A DNA stretch of 9,765 bases from an uncultured Granulosicoccaceae bacterium (GTDB taxonomy: Bacteria > Pseudomonadota > Gammaproteobacteria > CALCKW01): the NCBI GenBank assembly GCA_937941555.1, contig CALDHJ010000417.1, positions 1-9,765 on the forward strand, read 5' to 3'. The position numbers and the translations under genes were made by a program. How positions within the stretch are numbered: position 1 is the first letter of the stretch; each line of letters begins with the position of its first letter. Of this stretch, positions 1 to 6,115 are shown piece after piece. Under the pieces are notes generated by a model. It did not search any database. It was not told the origin of the DNA and was given only the letters and a program-made list of their open reading frames with translations.

Positions 1-75
1 AGCGTTCGCGGCAAAGGGCAGGCCGAATACCAGGCCGGCCAGAGCCGCGCTGAGCCAGTTGAAACGGATCTTCAC
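1..75 (-). CDS. Exported protein of unknown function, N-terminal fragment (signal peptide only)
   Basis: Only the first 25 codons lie in the window; the gene continues past the left edge. It starts with GTG (75-73), preceded at 5 bases by a strong Shine-Dalgarno GGAGGT (complement of 81-86). The translation MKIRFNWLSAALAGLVFGLP followed by FAANA is a classic Sec signal peptide: Lys2 and Arg4 in the n-region, a hydrophobic core at about residues 8-21, and an A-N-A cleavage motif at 23-25. There is no lipobox cysteine within the visible part, so a periplasmic or secreted product is expected. It lies 79 bp downstream of, and on the same strand as, the DegT-family gene and may be the fourth gene of the sensor-regulator-aminotransferase operon. 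The mature protein is not visible, so no function can be given. Confidence 0.8.
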   Translation of the reverse strand, partial: MKIRFNWLSAALAGLVFGLPFAANA

Positions 76-124
76 GTGCGACCTCCACACTCGCGGTTGG
101 CCGGCCAGTTGAGCCGGTGGCGAA

Positions 125-139
125 TGCATTCGCAATGCA
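125..139. repeat. Short inverted repeat between aminotransferase and exported-protein genes
   Basis: TGCATT-CGC-AATGCA is a perfect 6-bp inverted repeat with a 3-base spacer, 16 bases past the aminotransferase stop codon. No T run follows in the direction of transcription, so it is not a standard intrinsic terminator. It could be an mRNA processing or stability hairpin, or a chance repeat. Confidence 0.35.
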
Positions 140-154
140 GAACGCGCGCCGGGT

Positions 155-1357
155 TCAGCCTCCAGCCTCGGCGGCGGCCGCCACGGCAATGGCCGCCACG
201 ATGATCTCGCCGATCACGGCGCAGTCCGCCACACTGACCGTCAGGGGAATGCGGATATCGAACAGCGTCGAGAGTACCCGTTCCGTCTCGGGCAGCGTTT
301 GCGCACTGACATAGCGCCACGAATCGTGTCGGCTGGTATACCCGTGTGGCTCGGGTGCGCCAAACCATTTCAACTCGACCCCGCGGGCTCGCGCGTGTCT
401 GACCAATGCCTCGCACTGCGCCGGCGAAAAAGCGGTCACGCGGAATTGCAGTGAGCTGCCGACAAACACTTCTTGCGCCGGCCGGTCACGCAGGCGAGCG
501 GCGTTCGAGCGGCTCAGCGCCGACTCCACTGCCCGATAGCGCTCGAGCCACCGCTCAACCTGGGCATCAAGCTGCGCCAATTGCGGGCGCAAAATGGCCG
601 CCCGCAATTCGTCCATTCGGCCCGAGCAATTGGGCATTTGGAAACGTGCGCCGTCAAACGCACCCGTCTCGGGCCCCGCACCGTGGCGCTCGTAGAGCAT
701 GTACGACCCGGACGCAACAGTCGCGCGAGCAATCAGCTCCGGGTCGCGCGACACCAGCAGGCCGCCTTCCCCGGAGTTGATGTGTTTGTATGTCTGTGTG
801 CTGAAACACGCCGCAATGCCGAAGTTGCCGCTGCGTGTGCCATTCCAGGCAGCGCCCATGGTGTGCGCACAATCCTCGATCAGGTCCACACCGTTGGCGG
901 TCAGAATCGCAATCAGCGCGTCCATATCGACCAGGTGGCCGCGCATGTGCGACACCATCAACACGCGTGCACCGGACTGCTTGATCTTGACCTCAAGATC
1001 GGCCAGATCGATCACGGTGTCATCGTCACACTCGACAAACACGGGACGTCCGCCCGCGTGCGCGATGGCACCCGGAACCGGCGCCAGGGTGTAGGCGTTG
1101 GTGAGCACGGCGTCGCCGGGTTTCACACCGTAGGCCAGCAGTGCCAAAAACAAGGCATAGCCACCAGACGTGCAGGCAAGGCAGTACTCGGTGCCTTGCC
1201 AGGCGGCAAACTCACGCTCGAATGCTGCCGCTTCGCTCTCGGCATCACCGGTCTGGTAGCGGTGGAGTCGCCCGGACCTGAGCAATTCGATCGCACGGTC
1301 GATGGACGCATCGGGCAGGCCTTCCTGCTGCGTCAGATCCCCCTCAAAGCGCTGCAT
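155..1357 (-). CDS. DegT/DnrJ/EryC1/StrS-family PLP-dependent aminotransferase
   Basis: This 400-residue protein has the length and motif order of the DegT/DnrJ/EryC1/StrS family, which mostly transaminate keto-sugars for surface glycans or antibiotics using PLP. Visible marks are a CTSGGYALFLAL segment (62-73, cofactor phosphate region), HMRGHLVDMDAL (137-148), LIEDCAHTMGA (159-169) with Asp162 expected at the PLP ring nitrogen, and TQTYKHINSGEGG (187-199) with Lys191 as the expected Schiff-base lysine. MPNCSGRMDELRAAIL (241-256) matches the family's dimer segment. Because the lysine is present, it is probably an active enzyme rather than a DegT-like regulator. The start is ATG with GGAG 5 bases upstream, inside a hairpin. 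It lies 24 bp after the response-regulator gene, so co-transcription is likely. No glycan or antibiotic genes are visible nearby, so the substrate is unknown. The C-terminus is an unusual Ala/Val-rich tail (about 375-400). Confidence 0.88.
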   Translation of the reverse strand: MQRFEGDLTQQEGLPDASIDRAIELLRSGRLHRYQTGDAESEAAAFEREFAAWQGTEYCLACTSGGYALFLALLAYGVKPGDAVLTNAYTLAPVPGAIAHAGGRPVFVECDDDTVIDLADLEVKIKQSGARVLMVSHMRGHLVDMDALIAILTANGVDLIEDCAHTMGAAWNGTRSGNFGIAACFSTQTYKHINSGEGGLLVSRDPELIARATVASGSYMLYERHGAGPETGAFDGARFQMPNCSGRMDELRAAILRPQLAQLDAQVERWLERYRAVESALSRSNAARLRDRPAQEVFVGSSLQFRVTAFSPAQCEALVRHARARGVELKWFGAPEPHGYTSRHDSWRYVSAQTLPETERVLSTLFDIRIPLTVSVADCAVIGEIIVAAIAVAAAAEAGG

Positions 1358-1362
1358 TGATT

Positions 1363-1379
1363 CTCCGGCGACGCCGGAG
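1363..1379 (-). promoter_or_regulatory. Hairpin covering the aminotransferase ribosome-binding site
   Basis: CTCCGGC-GAC-GCCGGAG is a perfect 7-bp inverted repeat with a 3-base loop, filling most of the 24-bp gap between the response-regulator stop (1384-1382) and the aminotransferase ATG (1357-1355). In the minus-strand transcript the 3' arm contains the GGAG Shine-Dalgarno (complement of 1363-1366). The stem would hide the ribosome site unless it is opened. A ribosome finishing the upstream gene, two bases before the stem, could do this, which would couple translation of the two genes. No U tract follows, so it is not a typical terminator. The structure is seen in the sequence; its role is inferred. 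Confidence 0.6.
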
Positions 1380-1381
1380 CG

Positions 1382-2014
1382 TCAGTTGTCGAGCAGTTTT
1401 GCGGCCATGAGCTGCCGCACCAGTTGCTGCGCATTATCCACGTCAAATTTGTGAAAGACACGCGCCCGGTGAATCTCGACAGTCCGGGGACTCAGCCCGA
1501 GCTGCCGGGCAATGATCTTGTTGGCGTGACCGGCGCATACGGCCAACATCACATCACGCTCACGCGCGGTCAGGCTCTCCAGGTTGCGTTTGACATCAGC
1601 CTTGTGGTGCGCCTCGGCGCTGCTGCGCGCGGCGTGCTCACCAGCTTCTGCCACAACCTCTAGCAGATCGCTGTCGTTGAAGGGTTTTTCGAGGAAACTG
1701 AAGGCACCCTTCTGTATGGCGTTGACCGCCATCTGAATGTCGCCGTGACCGCTCATGAAGACTACCGGCACTGAACAATCACGGGCTATCAGCTGTTGGT
1801 GCGCTGCAAGGCCATTGGTGCCCGGCATGCGCACATCCATCAGCACTACCGCATGCGCGCTTTGGCAGTCTTCATAGCGCTCGAGAAAATCGTCTGCGGT
1901 GGGATAGATCTCGGTGTTGTATTGTTCGCCCTTGAGCAAAAGCGCCAACGCGTCGCGGATGTCTGCTTCATCGTCGACTATGTGCACCGTAATCGGTGGC
2001 GTGGACTCGGTCAT
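1382..2014 (-). CDS. FixJ-family response regulator (REC + LuxR-type HTH)
   Basis: This is a 210-residue DNA-binding response regulator of the FixJ/NarL type. The receiver domain (about 8-125) has the acidic pair Asp14-Asp15, phospho-acceptor Asp60 in VVLMDVRMPG, Ser88 in VVFMSGHGD and Lys110 in FLEKPF, so all residues needed for phosphorylation are present. A linker rich in Ala, Glu and His leads to a LuxR/GerE helix-turn-helix (about 146-205) with LTARERDVM and the recognition-helix segment LSPRTVEIHRARV. The ATG at 2014 was chosen because translation from it gives the usual short leader before the first receiver strand and because GGAG (complement of 2022-2025) sits 7 bases upstream; a longer reading from 2083 would run into the kinase gene. 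The kinase stop is 11 bp upstream, so this is its cognate partner. Its targets may include the palindromic region upstream of the kinase (inference). Confidence 0.95.
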   Translation of the reverse strand: MTESTPPITVHIVDDEADIRDALALLLKGEQYNTEIYPTADDFLERYEDCQSAHAVVLMDVRMPGTNGLAAHQQLIARDCSVPVVFMSGHGDIQMAVNAIQKGAFSFLEKPFNDSDLLEVVAEAGEHAARSSAEAHHKADVKRNLESLTARERDVMLAVCAGHANKIIARQLGLSPRTVEIHRARVFHKFDVDNAQQLVRQLMAAKLLDN

Positions 2015-2025
2015 CTCGCAACTCC

Positions 2026-4017
2026 CTACAAGGCGATCCGCTGCTGTCCCGCGTTGACAGCCGGCAGCCGCACACGCGCACAACAGCCGATCGGGCTGTC
2101 GACAAAATTGATGTCACCGTCATGTGCTTCAACGATAGCACGCGTGATGCTCAATCCCAGCCCCAAGCCGTCGGAGCTCTCGGAACGAAAGGGTTCGAAC
2201 ACGACCTGGCGGGTCTCTGCCGGCATACCTGGCCCGGTGTCGCGCACGTCGAGCCAGACGCCACTCTCATCAGAGCGGATGCGCACAACAATTTGCTTGT
2301 CAGGTGTATCAGCGCTGCTCATGGCCTGCATCGCATTGCGAAAGAGATTGACCAACACTTGGTGAAACTGCACGCGAGACACCGACACCACGGTGTGCTT
2401 GTGCGGCGCATCGAGTATCAAGGACACCCGTTGCTTGCGCGACTCGAAGGCCAACAACGAGAACACCTCTCGGACCAGCTGTTCAAGTGCGTGTTGCTCA
2501 CGCTCTGCCGGCGCTTTGCGCACGAACTCGCGCATGTGGCGAATGATCTCGGCGGCGCGTTCCGCATTGTGAACCACGCGATCAATCGCACCGCGCGCCT
2601 CGGCCGTGGAGGGGTCATCTGTCAACAGGCGCTTGCTCGCCTGGGCGAAGGTGATCGCAGCGGTCAGCGGTTGATTGAGTTCGTGGGCAAGACCACCCGC
2701 CATCTGCGCCATGTCGCTTATGCGTCCGAGGTGTGTCAGATCGTCGAGATGCTGCCGCGCTTCCTCTTGCGCATGGCGCCGCGCGCTGATGTCGTGCCCC
2801 ACCACAATAACCGAAGCCAGTTCACCGGCATCGAAAAGCGGGCTGATACGCCACTGCAGCCAGACACCGGCTGTCTCGCTCTGCAACTCGACACGTTGTC
2901 CATCAAGCAGGGACTGCATGACTGCAGAGGCCGGTTCCTCGGCTTCGGCGCAAAGCCACTCCAGGCAGTTTTCGCCCGGCCTGGCTGCCATCGGCATCCA
3001 CCGCTCGGCATTCGGGGTGGCGAAGATCACGCGCCCGTGGCGATCCAGCTTGACCACACTCTCGGACTGGTTCTCGACGATCAGGCGATAGCGTGTCTCG
3101 CTGTCGCGCAATTGTGCGACGGCGTCTCGCCGCTCTTTCAGTGACGAGGCCAGCAGCAAGGTCGTGCAGGACAACAGGCCAAGGTTGCCGTGCAGCAGCA
3201 GCAGGTTCTCGACCGTTGTCTCACGGGTAAAGGGTCCCATGCCCATCGATGTTGCCCAGAGCGCGAAGCCGGCATGCACCGCAAGTAACAAGGCACACCA
3301 GTGCAATGACACTCTGAAGGCCGCCCACAACAGGATCGGATAGGAGATGAAAGCGAGCGGCAGTTGCATGGCAAAGCGTTCGGGCAACAGATCATCAAAA
3401 ACGATTGCCGCCTCGGCTACCACGACAAAGAGACTGACGACTTGGTAGCGGCCGGGCCAGCGCGCGAAAGTGCGAAGGCCCATCGCAAGCGGCACGATCA
3501 GCAAAATCGCGATCGACTCGGTCGCCCAACACACCCACCAGAACAGACTGATCTCGGCTGTGGGCATGCCATTGAGCTGCCACATCACGAAAATCGACAG
3601 TCCGCCCCCCAGAGCAGGCGCCGTGAACACGCCCAGCGCGAGAAAACAGAGCACATCGGACACATCGCCGAACAGCCGTTTTACGCCGGCCGCCCTCAAC
3701 AGTGACGCCCCGATGAGACCGGTGGCACAAGCGCCCACCACACGCCCGGCCAGCGTAGGCAGGTCGTGGTCCATCAGGCCGGCGTTGACCAACGGACCGA
3801 TGACCAGAATCGGAATCGCGAGGCGCAGTGGCAACAGCCAGGCGGCGATCAGCGAGACTGCGCCGATCGGCCACAACATCATTTGGCCGTCGTGTTGCAA
3901 CGTCAGCTGATCGCCAGTCCAAGCGGCGAGCACCGATGCGAGCAACAACACGCCGGCAATCCCCCAGGGGGCTGCCGTTGGGGCTGAGTCGGGCATAACA
4001 GTGGCAGTTTGCGTCAT
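2026..4017 (-). CDS. Membrane sensor histidine kinase (MASE1-like, PAS, HisKA, HATPase_c)
   Basis: This 663-residue inner-membrane kinase begins with a polytopic region (about 17-292, roughly eight hydrophobic segments) resembling MASE1, including the family-like WPIGAVSLIAAWLLP near 49-63. A PAS domain follows (about 303-412: RDSETRYRLIVENQSESVVK up to the GHDISARR end). The HisKA H-box is GGLAHELNQPL with phospho-acceptor His445. The ATPase shows the N-box (Asn557, Asn561 in VNLFRNAMQAM), G1 (DTGPGMP, Asp593) and G2 (GLGLGLSI, about 617-624). The segment before G2 reads FEPFRSESSDG instead of the common FEPFFTTKxxG. All catalytic residues are present. The start codon ATG has only a poor Shine-Dalgarno (AGAG two bases away), so translation may be weak or the start may differ slightly. 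It is the first gene of the minus-strand cluster. The input signal cannot be read from sequence: MASE1 ligands are largely unknown and no haem-binding FixL motif is evident. Confidence 0.93.
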   Translation of the reverse strand: MTQTATVMPDSAPTAAPWGIAGVLLLASVLAAWTGDQLTLQHDGQMMLWPIGAVSLIAAWLLPLRLAIPILVIGPLVNAGLMDHDLPTLAGRVVGACATGLIGASLLRAAGVKRLFGDVSDVLCFLALGVFTAPALGGGLSIFVMWQLNGMPTAEISLFWWVCWATESIAILLIVPLAMGLRTFARWPGRYQVVSLFVVVAEAAIVFDDLLPERFAMQLPLAFISYPILLWAAFRVSLHWCALLLAVHAGFALWATSMGMGPFTRETTVENLLLLHGNLGLLSCTTLLLASSLKERRDAVAQLRDSETRYRLIVENQSESVVKLDRHGRVIFATPNAERWMPMAARPGENCLEWLCAEAEEPASAVMQSLLDGQRVELQSETAGVWLQWRISPLFDAGELASVIVVGHDISARRHAQEEARQHLDDLTHLGRISDMAQMAGGLAHELNQPLTAAITFAQASKRLLTDDPSTAEARGAIDRVVHNAERAAEIIRHMREFVRKAPAEREQHALEQLVREVFSLLAFESRKQRVSLILDAPHKHTVVSVSRVQFHQVLVNLFRNAMQAMSSADTPDKQIVVRIRSDESGVWLDVRDTGPGMPAETRQVVFEPFRSESSDGLGLGLSITRAIVEAHDGDINFVDSPIGCCARVRLPAVNAGQQRIAL

Positions 4018-4058
4018 GGCTCTAGTCTATTTTCCCTGCGCTGCATTGCCATACGGAC

Positions 4059-4071
4059 GACTACGGTAGTC
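4059..4071. promoter_or_regulatory. 13-bp palindrome, candidate operator in the divergent promoter region
   Basis: GACTAC-G-GTAGTC is a perfect inverted repeat lying 42-54 bp upstream of the kinase ATG and about 80-90 bp upstream of the phosphoribosyltransferase start. Its left arm overlaps a direct repeat of TACGG (4052-4056 and 4062-4066), spaced 10 bp apart, about one helical turn. Dimeric LuxR/FixJ-type regulators commonly bind such dyads, so it could be the binding site of the neighbouring response regulator for autoregulation. That assignment is an inference from position and symmetry. Confidence 0.45.
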
Positions 4072-4093
4072 AGATAGGACAACACTCAATACT

Positions 4094-4114
4094 GGAGTTC
4101 CGTGCGCTAACTCC
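4094..4114. repeat. Inverted repeat GGAGTT/AACTCC upstream of the phosphoribosyltransferase
   Basis: GGAGTT (4094-4099) and AACTCC (4109-4114) are perfect 6-bp arms around a 9-base spacer. The right arm's CTCC could also pair with the GGAG of the downstream ribosome site (4138-4141), so two alternative foldings of the leader are possible. It may equally be a protein-binding dyad or chance. Confidence 0.35.
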
Positions 4115-4137
4115 TTATGCTCGCACGCTCGCAGCCT

Positions 4138-4143
4138 GGAGAG
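4138..4143 (+). promoter_or_regulatory. Ribosome-binding site that decides a GTG start
   Basis: GGAGAG lies 6 bases before GTG 4150-4152. The upstream in-frame ATG at 4117 has no purine-rich site in front of it, so this signal favours the GTG (or the adjacent TTG at 4147) as the true start. Confidence 0.65.
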
Positions 4144-4149
4144 CATTTG

Positions 4150-4914
4150 GTGAGCGACACCTATCGCAACGAAATCTCACGCCACACCAATGCCATCGAT
4201 CTCGGTTTCTGGCGCCGACCCGTCGGAGTCTCGGTCCCCGACGACGACCTCAACTTCTTGCTGGTGCCCGATGCGGTGGAGGCTGCGGCCTGCTTCGAAC
4301 TCGCCCGTCAGGTCCACGCCTGGCAACACGCTCACCGCGCCGATGACAACTGCATCGATGTGGCCCTCATGGTTACCATGGGCGGCCTGCTGCCGAGCGT
4401 GCTGCTCTACGACCACCTGGTGCAAATGCCGGACCCGGAGCTGCCGAAGCTCGACTTCGGCACCGTTGGGGTCTCGCTTTATGCGGGGCCCGGCCAGCGG
4501 CTCGACAAGCCGATTGTCGATCACCCCGTGTCTGTGCCGGTTCAAGACCGAACTGTGCTGGTCATCGACGATCTCGGCGACTACGGCGGGACGATGAATT
4601 TTCTCTCGCAGCAGCTGCTCGAGACCCACGGTGCCCGACGGGTGTTGTCGTTGATGCTCTACATGAAGCCCGCGGCGTTGCAGAATCTGCAGGCGACATT
4701 CTGGTTCGGCGAAACCCCCCAGGACACCTGGATCATCACCCCACGAGAACAGGTCGAAACCCTGAGCAAGCGCGTGCCGGTGTGGCGAGAGCGTGGCGCA
4801 TCGGAAGCGGAGTGTCGCCGCCGTCTGATCGACGTCATCGGCTACCCTCCCGCGATTGTGGACTACTACCTCCCTCGCGCCTGGTCGGCCTCGGACCCCG
4901 CCAACCCGAACTGA
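4150..4914 (+). CDS. Phosphoribosyltransferase-family protein (XGPRT/HGPRT-like, probable nucleobase salvage)
   Basis: This 254-residue protein is read from GTG 4150. The type I phosphoribosyltransferase PRPP loop is VLVIDDLGDYGGT (136-148), with the acidic pair Asp140-Asp141 and the GGT end; Tyr145 sits where Thr or Ser is usual. An upstream segment, ALMVTMGGLLPSVLL (72-86), resembles the glycine-containing loop near the pyrophosphate site. WIITPREQ (194-201) is like the W-x-x-x-P element that stacks on the purine in xanthine/hypoxanthine-guanine enzymes. The expected reaction is transfer of ribose-5-phosphate from PRPP to a purine-like base in the cytosol; the exact base is inferred and uncertain. 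It is longer than typical XGPRTs (about 150-190 residues), having extra N- and C-terminal stretches. It is divergent from the kinase gene and converges with the lipoprotein gene, 32 bp between stops. A longer form from ATG 4117 would add 11 residues. Confidence 0.72.
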   Translation: MSDTYRNEISRHTNAIDLGFWRRPVGVSVPDDDLNFLLVPDAVEAAACFELARQVHAWQHAHRADDNCIDVALMVTMGGLLPSVLLYDHLVQMPDPELPKLDFGTVGVSLYAGPGQRLDKPIVDHPVSVPVQDRTVLVIDDLGDYGGTMNFLSQQLLETHGARRVLSLMLYMKPAALQNLQATFWFGETPQDTWIITPREQVETLSKRVPVWRERGASEAECRRRLIDVIGYPPAIVDYYLPRAWSASDPANPN

Positions 4915-4946
4915 TCGCCGCGATCGGACCGAGACAGGGGCGGAGA

Positions 4947-5969
4947 TCAGGGACGGCTGCAGCTCTCGCCGTCGAGCGGCTCCATGGTTTCGACACGCTC
5001 CACCATCAACACACCGTCGTAGAAGCTGCCGGACCCTTCGGCGGCCGGCGGCAGACGCTGTGCGTCGACAACCGCGAACACTTCATCGTATTGCAGGGTG
5101 GCAATCTGTCGATAGCGCGTGTCCAGGTCGCTGAACACACTGGTATTTGCTTCAACCCAATAGAGGCTCGAGCCGCCACAGGGTCGGAAAAAGGCTTCGC
5201 CTGGCCCCCACGAGTACCGGCCATTGAAGCGTTGCGTGCGGGAACCGTCGGTACTGGCGGCACTCACCACCGGTGTGGTCGGGGCAATCTGCTGCGCCGG
5301 TTCGCTGCTTTCTTCACCGTCGAGCAGCTCATCTGCTTCCGCCAGCAACGCGGCCATGGATTCCGCGTTGGTGGTTGACGTTTCGGCAAGCGACGGGCGA
5401 ACGCCGGTATCGATCACCGGCTTGGCATAAACGTCCTGGTACTCGCCGGTACCAGAGATCAACAAGCGTCCTGGGGCGACGTCTCGCACGGGCTCGATGC
5501 CCCATTTGCTCGGGCTGTTGGGGTATTCGGCGCCGTCGTGGGACACCTTCGCCATCGTCAGACGCGAACGCCCCGGCAGGCGGACATAAAGGTCGCGCCA
5601 GCCACTGTCGACGTACTCGCCCAGCGCGATCGGGCCGTTGACCAATGTCAGCTTGCTGACCAGCTCAACCGCATCGTTACGACCGGCAAACACCATCGCC
5701 GTACAACTGTCGCCGAAGCACCAGCTGTTGTCGGTCAGCAGCACCACAACGTCCAACTCACCGTCGTTGTTGAGATCGCTGTACGCGAAGTGGTGTTCTA
5801 CCTGCTCGAGATTGGTGTCGGAGTGCACGGCGAAGTGCGTGACGACACGGTCATACAACCGGGACCCCGGTTGACCATCGAGTATCGGATCGGCGGCGTT
5901 CGGCCGGGGTGAATTTGCACAGCCCGTGAGCACGATCGCGCCGAGACATGCCGTAGCAATGGACTTCAC
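4947..5969 (-). CDS. Two-part outer-membrane lipoprotein of unknown function
   Basis: I cannot name this 340-residue protein. Its N-terminus MKSIATACLGAIVLTGC is a lipoprotein signal with lipobox L-T-G-C (Cys17); Ala18 at +2 predicts Lol sorting to the outer membrane. The N-terminal half (about 38-160) carries DLNNDGELD (65-73), an EF-hand or FG-GAP-like acidic loop, a Cys84/Cys89 pair, and a GWRDLYV segment. A low-complexity acidic and Ser/Thr-rich linker (about 192-245) joins a C-terminal domain (about 248-340). That domain has FNGRYSWGPGEAFFRPCG and YWVEAN, a pattern I associate with small envelope lipoproteins of the NlpE-like type (recalled resemblance only). Start choice: GTG 5969 has AGGTG 6 bases upstream and gives a normal signal peptide; GTGs at 5987 and 5978 are in frame but lack a good ribosome site, and 5987 would leave almost no leader after the TATACT promoter element. 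Confidence 0.82.
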   Translation of the reverse strand: MKSIATACLGAIVLTGCANSPRPNAADPILDGQPGSRLYDRVVTHFAVHSDTNLEQVEHHFAYSDLNNDGELDVVVLLTDNSWCFGDSCTAMVFAGRNDAVELVSKLTLVNGPIALGEYVDSGWRDLYVRLPGRSRLTMAKVSHDGAEYPNSPSKWGIEPVRDVAPGRLLISGTGEYQDVYAKPVIDTGVRPSLAETSTTNAESMAALLAEADELLDGEESSEPAQQIAPTTPVVSAASTDGSRTQRFNGRYSWGPGEAFFRPCGGSSLYWVEANTSVFSDLDTRYRQIATLQYDEVFAVVDAQRLPPAAEGSGSFYDGVLMVERVETMEPLDGESCSRP

Positions 5970-6000
5970 AAGAAACACCTGAATCACCGTGGTTGCTCAA

Positions 6001-6031
6001 AGTATAGGTAAGCCGCAACCCAACACGACAA
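6001..6031 (-). promoter_or_regulatory. Candidate sigma-70 promoter for the lipoprotein gene
   Basis: On the minus strand TATACT (complement of 6001-6006) matches the -10 consensus at five of six positions. TTGTCG (complement of 6026-6031) is a moderate -35, but the 19-base spacer is long. Transcription would begin near 5994, leaving a leader of about 25 bases before GTG 5969. The -10 is the stronger half of the call. Confidence 0.4.
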
Positions 6032-6065
6032 CGCGACCTGTCTTCGTCTAGCGGCGGGCAGCCCG

Positions 6066-6092
6066 AAAAAATGATCGACCACACATCATTCT
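6066..6092 (-). terminator. Possible weak intrinsic terminator after moeA
   Basis: In the minus-strand transcript AAUGAU (6090-6085) and AUCAUU (6075-6070) form a 6-bp stem around a 9-base loop, extendable by a G-U and an A-U pair, and a run of U residues (complement of 6066-6071) follows. The stem is AU-rich and the U run partly overlaps it, so termination would be inefficient. It lies 24-50 bases past the moeA stop, before the lipoprotein promoter. Confidence 0.35.
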
Positions 6093-6115
6093 GGGTCTGC
6101 TCACCTGTCCGGCGG

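Noticed and set aside
98..107. Palindrome TGGCCGGCCA before the exported-protein gene
   Set aside because: GGCCGGCC occurs again at 33-40 and such GC-rich self-complementary words are expected by chance here; no spacing or symmetry suggests an operator.
473..1360. Long plus-strand open frame (295 codons) opposite the DegT-family gene
   Set aside because: It is an antisense shadow in GC-rich DNA; its translation has no recognisable domain while the minus strand encodes a clear enzyme.
1382..2083. Longer response-regulator reading starting at 2083
   Set aside because: The extra 23 residues overlap the kinase C-terminus and precede the receiver domain; the ATG at 2014 has a proper ribosome site.
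1996..3144. 382-codon plus-strand open frame opposite the sensor kinase
   Set aside because: The minus-strand reading contains HisKA, HATPase and PAS motifs; the plus frame shows none and is rich in His and Arg as expected for an antisense reading.
4117..4149. ATG 4117 as the start of the phosphoribosyltransferase
   Set aside because: There is no purine-rich site before it, whereas GGAGAG is correctly placed for GTG 4150. It cannot be fully excluded.
4911..4927. Small stem CTGATCG-CCG-CGATCGG between the convergent genes as a terminator
   Set aside because: The stem needs a wobble pair, is pairable on the plus strand only, and is not followed by a T run.
6055..6065. CGGGC-A-GCCCG next to an A run as a terminator
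   Set aside because: The loop is too small for the full stem, and on the minus strand the T run comes before, not after, the stem.
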